From NCBI GenBank assembly GCA_938029725.1, contig CALHGE010000002.1:124001-188000 (forward strand): 64,000 nucleotides of DNA, in the 5' to 3' direction. The DNA comes from an uncultured Flavobacteriaceae bacterium (GTDB lineage Bacteria > Bacteroidota > Bacteroidia > Flavobacteriales > Flavobacteriaceae). The translations under genes and the position numbers were made by a program. Shown one piece after another: positions 26,109 through 33,401 of this stretch. The notes under the pieces were generated by a model. That model saw only the letters and a list, made by a program, of their open reading frames with translations, ran no database searches and was not told the DNA's origin. Positions within the stretch are counted from its first letter, which is position 1; each line of letters begins with the position of its first letter.

Positions 26109-26987
26109 CTAGTGAATATGTTTATGAGCCTTATATGAGGAACGGACCAAAGCGCCACTCTCAACATGACGGAAGCCCATTTTTAAACCTAGTTCCTCGT
26201 ATTTTTTGAATTGTTCTGGTAGAATAAACTCTTTTACGGGTAAGTGTTTTTTGGAAGGTTGTAAGTATTGACCAATGGTAATCACATCAACATTCGCTTT
26301 TCGAAGGTCTTCCATGGTTTCTATAACTTCTTCTTCCAATTCACCTAAGCCTAGCATAATACCAGATTTTGTTCGGTTGACTCCCTCGCCTAGGTATCTT
26401 AAAACTTCTAAGCTGCGCTCGTATTTCGCTTGAATACGTACCTCACGCGTCAATCGTTTTACCGTTTCCATATTATGAGAGACCACTTCAGGTTGAACTT
26501 CTATAATACGATCAATATGCCTTTCAATACCTTGAAAATCAGGAATCAAAGTCTCAAGAGTGGTTTTTGGATTCATTCTTCGGATAGCCTTTACGGTTTC
26601 TGCCCAAATGATTGACCCCATATCTTTTATGTCATCGCGGTCCACAGAAGTTACTACGGCGTGTTTGATACCCATTATTTTTATAGAACGTGCTACCTTT
26701 TCTGGTTCTGCCCAATCCACATCTTCTGGTCTGCCGGTTTTTACACCGCAAAAGCCACAAGAGCGGGTACAAACGTTCCCTAGGATCATAAATGTTGCAG
26801 TACCTTCTCCCCAGCATTCGCCCATGTTAGGGCAGCTACCAGAGGTACAGATGGTATGTAAATCGTATTTTTCTACTAGCCCTCTTAGCTGTGTATATTT
26901 TTTGCCTGTAGGAAGCTTAACGCGAAGCCATTTCGGCTTTCCTTTGGGTGGAAGAACACTTTTTAAGGTATCAGTACTCATAGTCAA
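26109..26987 (-). CDS. lipA: Lipoyl synthase
   Basis: 292 residues, standard length. Radical-SAM enzyme that inserts two sulfurs into octanoyl groups on lipoyl-dependent complexes. Both [4Fe-4S] cysteine sets are present: C47, C52, C58 (auxiliary cluster) and C73, C77, C80 (the CxxxCxxC radical-SAM set). The C-terminal GALVRSSYKAHKH carries the RSSY serine that ligates the auxiliary cluster. It is transcribed on the minus strand, upstream of and separate from the GAPDH gene by 44 bp, perhaps in one operon. Confidence 0.96.
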   Translation of the reverse strand: MTMSTDTLKSVLPPKGKPKWLRVKLPTGKKYTQLRGLVEKYDLHTICTSGSCPNMGECWGEGTATFMILGNVCTRSCGFCGVKTGRPEDVDWAEPEKVARSIKIMGIKHAVVTSVDRDDIKDMGSIIWAETVKAIRRMNPKTTLETLIPDFQGIERHIDRIIEVQPEVVSHNMETVKRLTREVRIQAKYERSLEVLRYLGEGVNRTKSGIMLGLGELEEEVIETMEDLRKANVDVITIGQYLQPSKKHLPVKEFILPEQFKKYEELGLKMGFRHVESGALVRSSYKAHKHIH

Positions 26988-26995
26988 TTTTTCAA

Positions 26996-27003
26996 CAAAT
27001 ATA
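26996..27003 (-). promoter_or_regulatory. -7 promoter element (TATATTTG, minus strand) for lipA
   Basis: Exact TAnnTTTG, 8 bp before the lipA start at 26987. A promoter this close implies a near-leaderless mRNA if it is the one used. Confidence 0.35.
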
Positions 27004-27134
27004 CGAACATTTCGAGGGATTGAAATCTTGTTGAAAAAGGAAATGAATTATAATGGTCATATGTTTTTATCATGTATTATCTCAGGTGTTTTGTATTGAA
27101 AAGGGCATTTTTAACTAGATTTTTTTTTTTTAAA

Positions 27135-27204
27135 TAGGATCGCTATAAAATTAAGGTGATCCTACTTAATAAGTATTATTATTTTTACTAAATGTAAAGT
27201 TTAC
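27135..27204. promoter_or_regulatory. Cluster of inverted repeats upstream of the membrane protein/XRE pair
   Basis: Three small palindromic elements lie in 70 bp: TAGGATC/GATCCTA (27135-27141 and 27158-27164), ACTTAATAAGT (27164-27174, 5-bp arms) and GTAAAGTTTAC (27194-27204, 5-bp arms). They lie 50-120 bp before the ATG at 27256. A self-binding operator for the XRE protein is the natural guess. Confidence 0.35.
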
Positions 27205-27255
27205 TTGTCATTAAGTTAAATTATTATTACATTAGATAAAATTAAATACCCTATT

Positions 27256-27729
27256 ATGAAAGTAAGTTATCTTTTGCCAAGAAAATTCAAGCATATCGGT
27301 TTGGTAGTTATGATTCCATCTTTGCTAATTGGTTTAGTAATTCATGTACAGGGTTACGAGCCAGCATTTTTGGATTTTAATGTTCCTGCTATTTTTATCG
27401 AAGAAATTTTTGAGAAAAAACAATTAATTGGAACCACGAATAATAATATATTAAACGAGATTTTTGCTATTTTAATAATTGTTAGCTCGCTAATGGCTGC
27501 TTTTTCTAAAGAAAAGTTAGAAGATGAATATGTTTCTAAAATAAGACTAGAGTCTTTGGTTTGGGCAGTGTATGTTAACTATGCTGTTCTTTTATTTTCA
27601 TTTCTATTCATTTATGATTTTGATTTTTTATTGGTTATGATGTTTAATATGGTTACCGTTTTAATCTTTTTTATCATTAGGTTTAATTGGCAAATTTCTA
27701 AATTTAAAAAATCAGCTAGTTATGCATAA
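27256..27729 (+). CDS. Four-helix membrane protein upstream of an XRE regulator
   Basis: 157 residues with four membrane segments (about 14-32, 70-88, 97-118, 122-142) and a basic start and end. The first loop is about 35 residues long. I do not recognise a named family. Pairs of a small multi-helix membrane protein with a short XRE-type regulator, overlapping as here (8 bp), are widespread in Bacteroidota and Firmicutes, and the membrane partner may control or be controlled by the regulator. That is inference from context. The AT-rich upstream DNA holds several inverted repeats. Confidence 0.7.
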   Translation: MKVSYLLPRKFKHIGLVVMIPSLLIGLVIHVQGYEPAFLDFNVPAIFIEEIFEKKQLIGTTNNNILNEIFAILIIVSSLMAAFSKEKLEDEYVSKIRLESLVWAVYVNYAVLLFSFLFIYDFDFLLVMMFNMVTVLIFFIIRFNWQISKFKKSASYA

Positions 27730-27928
27730 TAGTATAAAAGTAGAGCGGGCCAAAAAAAATATTACTCAAGCTGATTTAGCTGCTTTGGCCAAAGTAAGTA
27801 GGCAAACAATTAATGCAATGGAGTTAGGTAAATATGTGCCATCGACTGTTTTGGCACTGAGGTTAGCTCAAATTTTTAAAGTGGAAGTAAGCGAAATATT
27901 TATGCTGGAAGCTTCTGATTGGAATTGA
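27722..27928 (+). CDS. XRE family helix-turn-helix transcriptional regulator
   Basis: 68 residues that consist of little more than one Cro/CI-type HTH. The pattern VERAKKNITQADLAALAKVSRQTINAMELGKYVPSTVLALRLAQIF fits well, with helix 2 at ITQADLA and recognition helix SRQTINAME. There is no ligand domain, so it resembles the YozG/YgzD-type small regulators. It overlaps the upstream membrane-protein gene by 8 bp and is probably co-translated. Its likely target is its own promoter region (inverted repeats at 27135-27204). Confidence 0.85.
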   Translation: MHNSIKVERAKKNITQADLAALAKVSRQTINAMELGKYVPSTVLALRLAQIFKVEVSEIFMLEASDWN

Positions 27929-28364
27929 TAAGTATGTTGCTTTCAAGTGAAGAATAGAAAGGTCTCAGTAAAAAAAGTATACTATTATTCGATTTTTAAT
28001 AGGCCTTATTTTACTCCTGCCAAGCGATGTTAAAAGTTTTACTACCCATTGAATGGATAACTCTTTTTGAAGTTTAATCAAGCTATAAGTTATCAAATTG
28101 AAAGACCTACTTTGCATGATTGTACCCTTTAAAATTAACGAAACAGTTATCGCATAAGGTTTTAACATGCTTGGGTCTATTTGCAGTTCAATTGAACTTT
28201 GCCCTAAGCATTATTTCTAAAAAAATAGGAAACAAAAATACCCAAGCATTACTGTTTGTTCGTCTACGAATAGAACATACGAATATAGTTGCTATAGGTG
28301 ATGATTTAGGGTTTTAGAATCTGGTCTCTGGTAGCGCTATTAGCAGTGAGGGTGGTTACCTCGG
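27929..28364. other. 436-bp gap with inverted repeats but no recognised gene
   Basis: No protein family was seen in any frame. A 10-bp inverted repeat (ATGCTTGGGT 28167-28176 with ACCCAAGCAT 28240-28249) flanks a 12-bp perfect palindrome (GTTCAATTGAAC 28186-28197). The segment CCCTAAGCAT (28203-28212) is a competing imperfect partner for the first arm. A structured RNA or operator array is possible. Confidence 0.4.
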
Positions 28365-28922
28365 CTATTTCTTCTTAATCACTTCAGCAAGAAGTTTTTT
28401 TGCTCGAAGTAATTTCACTTTTATATTATTTATAGGTTCGTCAAGTTCTGTGGCGATAGCCGCATAACTTAATTCATTAAAAAAGCGAAGATTAATAACC
28501 TGCTGGTAATGTGGTTTTAACTTTTTGATGTGCTGTAGCAGCGCGGCTAGGTTTTGTTCGGTGATGAGTCGATCTTCAGCTGTTGGAGCATCATCAAGTA
28601 CTTTTTGGACTGCTTCATTATTGCCCCATGAATCTAAAACATTACGTTTTCTTTTGCGAACAAGGTCAATATGGATGTTTTTAGAAATCGCTATGAGCCA
28701 TGTTTTAAACTCGTAATCGGCATTGTAAGTGCTTAGTTTGTCAAAAGCTTTAGAAAAGGTCTGAACGGTTATGTCTTCAGCGTCGTTTTCGTTTTCAGTA
28801 CGTTTTAACTGAAACCCGTAAACATCATTCCAAAAAGTGTCTAGCAAATTGCTAAAAGCAATTTGGCTTCCGGCTTTTGCTTTGTTAATAGTTTCCTGAA
28901 TACTGTTCTCAGTTTTATCCAA
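28365..28922 (-). CDS. ECF-type RNA polymerase sigma factor
   Basis: 185 residues from a TTG start; the reading frame upstream is closed by a stop, so no ATG is available. Region 2 is visible (about 20-90: DAEDITVQTFSKAFDKL, then FKTWLIAISKNIHIDLVRKRKR, the DNA-melting and -10 recognition part), and region 4 (about 120-180) has a clear helix-turn-helix (YQQVINLRFFNELSYAAIATELDEPINNIKVKLLRAK). No anti-sigma factor is adjacent on this strand, so its control is unclear. A small cysteine-containing membrane protein gene lies just upstream (42 bp) in the same direction and may be co-transcribed. Confidence 0.9.
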   Translation of the reverse strand: MDKTENSIQETINKAKAGSQIAFSNLLDTFWNDVYGFQLKRTENENDAEDITVQTFSKAFDKLSTYNADYEFKTWLIAISKNIHIDLVRKRKRNVLDSWGNNEAVQKVLDDAPTAEDRLITEQNLAALLQHIKKLKPHYQQVINLRFFNELSYAAIATELDEPINNIKVKLLRAKKLLAEVIKKK

Positions 28923-28964
28923 AAGTAATGATGCTATAAACTATGAAATGGTGATCTAACTGAA

Positions 28965-29174
28965 CTAGTGCTGCTCAGTACTGGTTTCGGTTGTACAATC
29001 TTGTTCACTAGGCAGTTTTCCACACATGCCACAAGCTTCTCCATCTTGATTTAAAAAGGGACTTTGACTGGCACAGGTGCCTGCGAATTCTCCGTCTTTC
29101 TTAGACCAAATTTTTATTGCAATTCCCGCGAAAGCGATAGCCAATAATCCGATTGTTAATAATACAAGTTTCAT
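28965..29174 (-). CDS. Small membrane-anchored cysteine-rich protein
   Basis: 69 residues. One N-terminal hydrophobic helix (3-20) is followed by a short exported tail with four cysteines in CASQSPFLNQDGEACGMCGKLPSEQDC, which includes a CxxC pair. Such a tail could bind metal or form disulfides, but no function is established. I recall similar flavobacterial proteins annotated only as membrane or secreted protein, near electron-transfer genes, but that context is not seen here. It is upstream of the orphan ECF sigma gene. Confidence 0.6.
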   Translation of the reverse strand: MKLVLLTIGLLAIAFAGIAIKIWSKKDGEFAGTCASQSPFLNQDGEACGMCGKLPSEQDCTTETSTEQH

Positions 29175-29253
29175 CTATTCTGAGTTCGATATAACTATAG
29201 ACGTGATTACATCTCTAAAATTACATCAATGTGAGTGACAAAGGTATAAAAAT

Positions 29254-29274
29254 AAAGCCCCAAAATGGGGCTTT
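29254..29274 (-). terminator. Rho-independent terminator of the anti-sigma gene
   Basis: A 9-bp perfect stem (AAAGCCCCA with TGGGGCTTT) around a 3-nt loop, 26 bp past the anti-sigma stop. The minus-strand sequence after it is T-rich. Confidence 0.88.
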
Positions 29275-29299
29275 CAAACTTGTTTGTAAATGAGCGTGT

Positions 29300-30058
29300 T
29301 TAGTAAGCGATATTCGCAACGATATTCTCAACGGTTGGAGTTTCGTTTCCGCCAAAAGGTTCAATCGTAATATAACCTACAGCGCGATCACCATATGGGA
29401 GCTCCATAAGATTATCTTGATTTCGCGATTCTTTAATAACCCCTAAATTGACCATTTCGCCGTTTACCTCAGCCCACATCTGAAAGCATTGATCTTCAGG
29501 TAGATTAGGCAACTTGCTTACATTGATATAGGACAGCTTTTTTACAGGGTTAACGTAGGCGACAGCTTTCAATTCTTTCGCTTTGCGATTACCATTAACA
29601 TTATATTTCTTAGTATTCCTGTTTTGTAATACAATGAACTGGTTTCTCATATCTTCTAAGCCAGCTTTCATATCTTCTTTCAAGAGCTCTATCTGGTTGG
29701 TAACCATTTCATTCTCTTGTTGTAGACTTTGATTCTGATTGTAGAAGAAATACGCAGCTGTAGCACATAAAAATGCTGCAAAACTAGCGGCAACAGCATA
29801 TTGGAAGAATCTTTTTCTTCCTGCTTTTTCGCCTCTAATTCTTAGTAGAATCTTTTCTTTTAAGCCTTCGGGAGTTTTTACTGCATGCATTTTCGCAAAA
29901 GTTTCCAGGTTTTCTTGAAGCTCATCAAACTCTTTTGCTACCTCTGGGTACATTGCAATGTATCGCTCTACTTGAAATGATTCCTCATTTGAAGTGGTGC
30001 CTAGTAGATACTTTTCGAGAAGGTCAGTATCTAAAAATATGCGTATTTTTTCTTTCAT
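29300..30058 (-). CDS. Anti-sigma factor (RskA-like)
   Basis: 252 residues. The N-terminal anti-sigma zinc-less domain (about 10-80) has the LEKYLLGTTSNEESFQVERYIAMYPEV pattern; a single membrane helix follows (about 85-105); then a coiled-coil segment (110-145); then a periplasmic RskA-type domain (about 160-250: LPNLPEDQCFQMWAEVNGEMVNLGVI and the closing FGGNETPTVENIVAN). It is predicted to hold the cognate ECF sigma factor at the membrane until released. The sigma gene is 21 bp upstream on the same strand, a classical pair. Confidence 0.9.
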   Translation of the reverse strand: MKEKIRIFLDTDLLEKYLLGTTSNEESFQVERYIAMYPEVAKEFDELQENLETFAKMHAVKTPEGLKEKILLRIRGEKAGRKRFFQYAVAASFAAFLCATAAYFFYNQNQSLQQENEMVTNQIELLKEDMKAGLEDMRNQFIVLQNRNTKKYNVNGNRKAKELKAVAYVNPVKKLSYINVSKLPNLPEDQCFQMWAEVNGEMVNLGVIKESRNQDNLMELPYGDRAVGYITIEPFGGNETPTVENIVANIAY

Positions 30059-30079
30059 CTGTTTTTTTTTATTGCCTTT

Positions 30080-30658
30080 TCAGGTCATACTTGAGATCAT
30101 AACACTTATAATCAGTGCGCGCATCGAAGTGGGATCATATATCTTTCTTAATTCACGCAAGCCAATTTTTAATCTGGACTTGATTGTTCCAAGAGGAATA
30201 TTCAACTCATCGCTGGCTTCTTGTTGTGTCATACCTTCAAAAAATAGTGCTTCAAGTACAATTTGGTACTTTTCTTCTATCTTAGTTAGATTTTCGCGAA
30301 CGTCGATTAAGTCGGGTTTAATACCTTCGATACCCAAATTATATACGTCAGAAACATCAATTTGGATTTCCTTGTCTTTTTTTGTGTTTACACTTCTTAG
30401 TTTATCAATCGCGGTGTTTCTTGTAATGCGAAACAACCAGGTAAATAATTTCGCTTTAGACGGGTCGTAGGTGTCTGATTTTTTCCAAATTTTTACAAAA
30501 CTTTCTTGTAAAACATCTTGGGCTAATTCATCATTGCGAACTACTTTGTGTGCAACCCCATACAAGGTGTTGCCATAATTTTCATACAATAGAGATATTG
30601 CTTTTTCATTGCGCTCTTGAAGCAGCTCAACAATAGTTTTTTCAAGTAGTGTGCTCAT
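30080..30658 (-). CDS. ECF-type RNA polymerase sigma factor (SigK-like)
   Basis: 192 residues with region 2 (about 25-95: DELAQDVLQESFVKIWKKSDTYDPSKAKLFTWLFRITRNTAIDKLRS) and region 4 (about 130-185, HTH in EGMTQQEASDELNIPLGTIKSRLKIGLRELRKIY). The region 2 to region 4 linker is short and polar. It should direct transcription of a small envelope-related regulon when freed from the RskA-like anti-sigma factor encoded 21 bp downstream. It is 2.1 kb from a second ECF sigma gene with a different organisation. Confidence 0.93.
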   Translation of the reverse strand: MSTLLEKTIVELLQERNEKAISLLYENYGNTLYGVAHKVVRNDELAQDVLQESFVKIWKKSDTYDPSKAKLFTWLFRITRNTAIDKLRSVNTKKDKEIQIDVSDVYNLGIEGIKPDLIDVRENLTKIEEKYQIVLEALFFEGMTQQEASDELNIPLGTIKSRLKIGLRELRKIYDPTSMRALIISVMISSMT

Positions 30659-30786
30659 AAGTAGTATTAGGTTCGAAAAAAAAATTCAGCTTGGGGCATC
30701 CAATTTATTCATCTCTACCGTATATAGGTAAACGCTAATTTATAAAATTGATTGTTAAGTTAGTGTTTCTAAGATTTTAATTAGAT

Positions 30787-30813
30787 AAATGTATAGCTGG
30801 TAACTATACATTT
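30787..30813. terminator. Hairpin between murB and the ECF sigma gene
   Basis: A 10-bp perfect stem (AAATGTATAG 30787-30796 with CTATACATTT 30804-30813) and 7-nt loop. It is one of two hairpins in this gap and could be a terminator or processing site. Confidence 0.45.
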
Positions 30814-30836
30814 AATTTTGGTTAGTTTGGTTTGGT

Positions 30837-30866
30837 ATAACCCTCGTTACTTGTAACGAGGGTTAT
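30837..30866 (-). terminator. Terminator-like hairpin overlapping the murB stop codon
   Basis: A 14-bp perfect stem (30837-30850 with 30853-30866, core ACCCTCGTTAC) with a 2-nt loop. The murB stop codon (30863-30865) is inside the right arm. No T run follows on the minus strand. Confidence 0.6.
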
Positions 30867-31879
30867 TTTATTATATTAACCTCTGGTGTGATTTGAATAC
30901 CAAACTTATCTTGAACAACAGCTATTATCTTGTGCGCCAATTCTAAAATCTCACGACCACTGGCATTGTCATAATTAACAAGTACTAAGGCCTGATTCTT
31001 ATGAACGCCGGCATCGCCAAAACGCTTTCCTTTAAAACCACATTGTTCAATTAACCAACCTGCCGGAATTTTATAGGCATTCTCAGAAACTTTATAAAAA
31101 GGTGCTTCTGGATTTTTTTTTGAAAAAATATCAAATTCTAATTTTGAAATCACAGGATTCTTAAAAAAGCTTCCACTATTACCTAATACTGCCGGATCGG
31201 GAAGTTTACTTTGCCGAATTTTAATTACTGCATTCGAAATGTCTTTTATAGTCGGCTGAGCTATTCCACCCTCTTCCAGGGCTTGTTCGATAGCTCCATA
31301 AGAGGTATTTAAGCTGTGGTTTCTTTTTGATAATTTGAAGCTAACCGAAGTGATAATGTACTTTTCTTTTCCCTTATTTTTGAAATAAGAATCACGATAG
31401 CCAAACTGACAGTCTTCTTTGGTGAAGTTTTTGATTTGCTGCGTCGCAATTTCCATGGCCTCGCAACTTTCAAAAGTATCTTTTAGCTCAACACCATAAG
31501 CCCCGATGTTTTGAATGGGAGCTGTTCCTGTATTACCCGGAATTAGAGACATGTTTTCCAGTCCTCCATAGTTCTGTTCAAGCGCCCATAAGATCATTTG
31601 ATGCCAATTTTCTCCAGCCATGACTTTTAAAATGACATGGTCTTCCGTTTCAGAGATAATTTCTTTCCCTTTGAGGTTGATATGTATGACTAAAGCAGCG
31701 ATGTCTTGCGTTATCAACATATTACTTCCACCACTGATAATGAACTTCTCAGGGTATTCATCCATCCGAAGAACTTCTGCTAAATCATTCAAATTATTGA
31801 TTTCACATAAGAACCTCGCTTTTGCAGAAATGCCAAACGTATTGTACTTTTTTAGGGAAATGTTTTGTTGAATAGTCAT
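30863..31879 (-). CDS. murB: UDP-N-acetylenolpyruvoylglucosamine reductase
   Basis: 338 residues from the ATG at 31879 (the upstream codon is TTG). The FAD enzyme reduces enolpyruvyl-UDP-GlcNAc to UDP-MurNAc, an early cytosolic step of peptidoglycan synthesis. Visible features: NTFGISAKARF start, FAD-binding SGGSNMLIT, MSLIPGNTGTAPIQNIGAYGVE, YRDSYFK, catalytic serine in LGNSGSFFKNP and the closing EVNI. The length and YRDSYFK block fit the E. coli-like type I enzyme. It begins where the aminotransferase gene ends (TGATG overlap), so the two are co-translated. Confidence 0.95.
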   Translation of the reverse strand: MTIQQNISLKKYNTFGISAKARFLCEINNLNDLAEVLRMDEYPEKFIISGGSNMLITQDIAALVIHINLKGKEIISETEDHVILKVMAGENWHQMILWALEQNYGGLENMSLIPGNTGTAPIQNIGAYGVELKDTFESCEAMEIATQQIKNFTKEDCQFGYRDSYFKNKGKEKYIITSVSFKLSKRNHSLNTSYGAIEQALEEGGIAQPTIKDISNAVIKIRQSKLPDPAVLGNSGSFFKNPVISKLEFDIFSKKNPEAPFYKVSENAYKIPAGWLIEQCGFKGKRFGDAGVHKNQALVLVNYDNASGREILELAHKIIAVVQDKFGIQITPEVNIIK

Positions 31880-33069
31880 CAACCTATATAACTCTTAAGG
31901 GCTTCATTTAGTATCTTAACTGCTCGCTTTAGACTTTCTTTTTCAAGCACATACGCAATTCTAATTTGGTTTTTTCCTAAACCTTCTGTTGCATAAAACC
32001 CTGCTGCTGGGGCCACCATAATCGTTTCATTATCCAATCTAAAATCTTCTAATAACCACTGAGCAAAATCTTCAGCATCTGCTACAGGCAATTCTGCAAT
32101 ACAGTAAAATGCACCCTTTGGTCGCGCTACTTTTACCCCGTCAACTTTCTGTAGTTCGTCAATAAGGAGGTTTCGTCTCGAAACATATTCTGCCTTCACT
32201 TCGTCAAAATAATCTTGCGTGGTTTCTAAAGCAGCTTCTGCAGCAATCTGGGCGTAGGTGGGCGGAGATAAGCGTGCCTGAGCAAACTTCATGGCCGTTT
32301 TGATCACTTCCTTGTTCTTTGTAACCAAACACCCAATACGCGCGCCACACATACTGTAACGTTTAGAAACCGAATCTACAATAATCGCATGTTCTTCTAA
32401 GCCTGCTTCTTGCAAAACCGAATAGTGTTCTGCCCCGTCATAGGTAAACTCTCGATATACTTCATCTGCTACTAAAAACAGATTGTGTTTTTTTACGATA
32501 ACTGCTAACTTCTGAAGTTCTGCTCTGCTGTACAGATACCCAGTTGGATTGCCAGGGTTGCAAATCAATATGGCTTTGGTCTTCGGAGTAATTAATTTTT
32601 CAAATTCTTCGATAGGAGGTAAAGCGAAATTATCTTCAATTCGAGAAACTACCGGCACCACAACAACACCCGCACTTGTTGCGAAGCCATTATAATTCGC
32701 ATAAAAAGGCTCAGGAATGATGATTTCATTATCAGCATCTGCAATACTACCCATTACAAATGAGAGCGCTTCAGAACCTCCTGTGGTGACAATTATATCA
32801 TCTGCAGCTACATGAATGTTATTTTTAGCATAATACCCTGCTAATTTCTCACGGTAGGTTTCTGATCCTTCGGTTCGGCTATACTCCAAAACATCGATTG
32901 TGTTATTCTTTACCGCATCTAGAGCAACTTGAGGTGTTTTTATATCGGGTTGGCCAATGTTCAAATGAAGTACCTTGGCACCTCTTTTTTTAGCCGCCTC
33001 AGCAAAGGGAACTAGTTTACGAATAGGTGATTCGGGCATGTTTAGCCCTTTTTTAGATATTGCTGGCAT
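31879..33069 (-). CDS. Pyridoxal phosphate-dependent class I aminotransferase
   Basis: 396 residues. Fold type I with the PLP lysine in VDSVSKRYSMCGARIG (about 236), the aspartate that contacts the ring in VADEVYREF, the NPGNPTGYLY segment and an arginine near the C-terminus (IRIAY). The N-terminus reads LPESPIRKLVPFAEAAKKRG with LNIGQPDIKTP. It resembles aspartate/aromatic aminotransferases of subgroup I-gamma, so aspartate or aromatic amino acid transfer is likely; the exact amino donor cannot be fixed. It shares a TGATG junction with murB downstream, a likely operon. Confidence 0.9.
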   Translation of the reverse strand: MPAISKKGLNMPESPIRKLVPFAEAAKKRGAKVLHLNIGQPDIKTPQVALDAVKNNTIDVLEYSRTEGSETYREKLAGYYAKNNIHVAADDIIVTTGGSEALSFVMGSIADADNEIIIPEPFYANYNGFATSAGVVVVPVVSRIEDNFALPPIEEFEKLITPKTKAILICNPGNPTGYLYSRAELQKLAVIVKKHNLFLVADEVYREFTYDGAEHYSVLQEAGLEEHAIIVDSVSKRYSMCGARIGCLVTKNKEVIKTAMKFAQARLSPPTYAQIAAEAALETTQDYFDEVKAEYVSRRNLLIDELQKVDGVKVARPKGAFYCIAELPVADAEDFAQWLLEDFRLDNETIMVAPAAGFYATEGLGKNQIRIAYVLEKESLKRAVKILNEALKSYIG

Positions 33070-33401
33070 TTGAGAATATTTTTAACAAAAATCGGCAATA
33101 GTAACGGAGTAGGCAATCAATTAATTCACCTATTTTTCCTCCCTAGGATTACAGGGGTGAAAAGCAGCATGGATACTATAAAAAAGCCCTGTCATAAAAC
33201 TTAGAACGAAGCCATTTTTGACATTGATCATCTAGTCACCCTTGCCACACATGTCTCAAAACATTCTTTCAATATTAGGGTTTTCCAAGCTCCAATTCTC
33301 AGCTCAATATGCTACCCTCTTAAAGTCGATTATGTTAAATAAAAACATCCAATTCAAATAAACCGTAACTTATTAATCGAATTTAGTTTAAAATCAATCG
33401 G
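33070..33401. other. 332-bp divergent gap, nothing recognised
   Basis: This separates the divergent aminotransferase and aspartyl-protease genes. I saw no small ORF with family features, no strong hairpin and no clear TAnnTTTG at a useful distance. Confidence 0.5.

Noticed and set aside
28155-28215. Possible integron attC-like site
   Set aside because: GTTTTAAC and a stem are present, but the paired R'/R'' core sites and an integrase or cassettes are missing.
28120-28317. 65-codon plus-strand frame in the 27.9-28.4 kb gap
   Set aside because: No recognisable features, and it is built from the inverted repeats; it is more likely non-coding.
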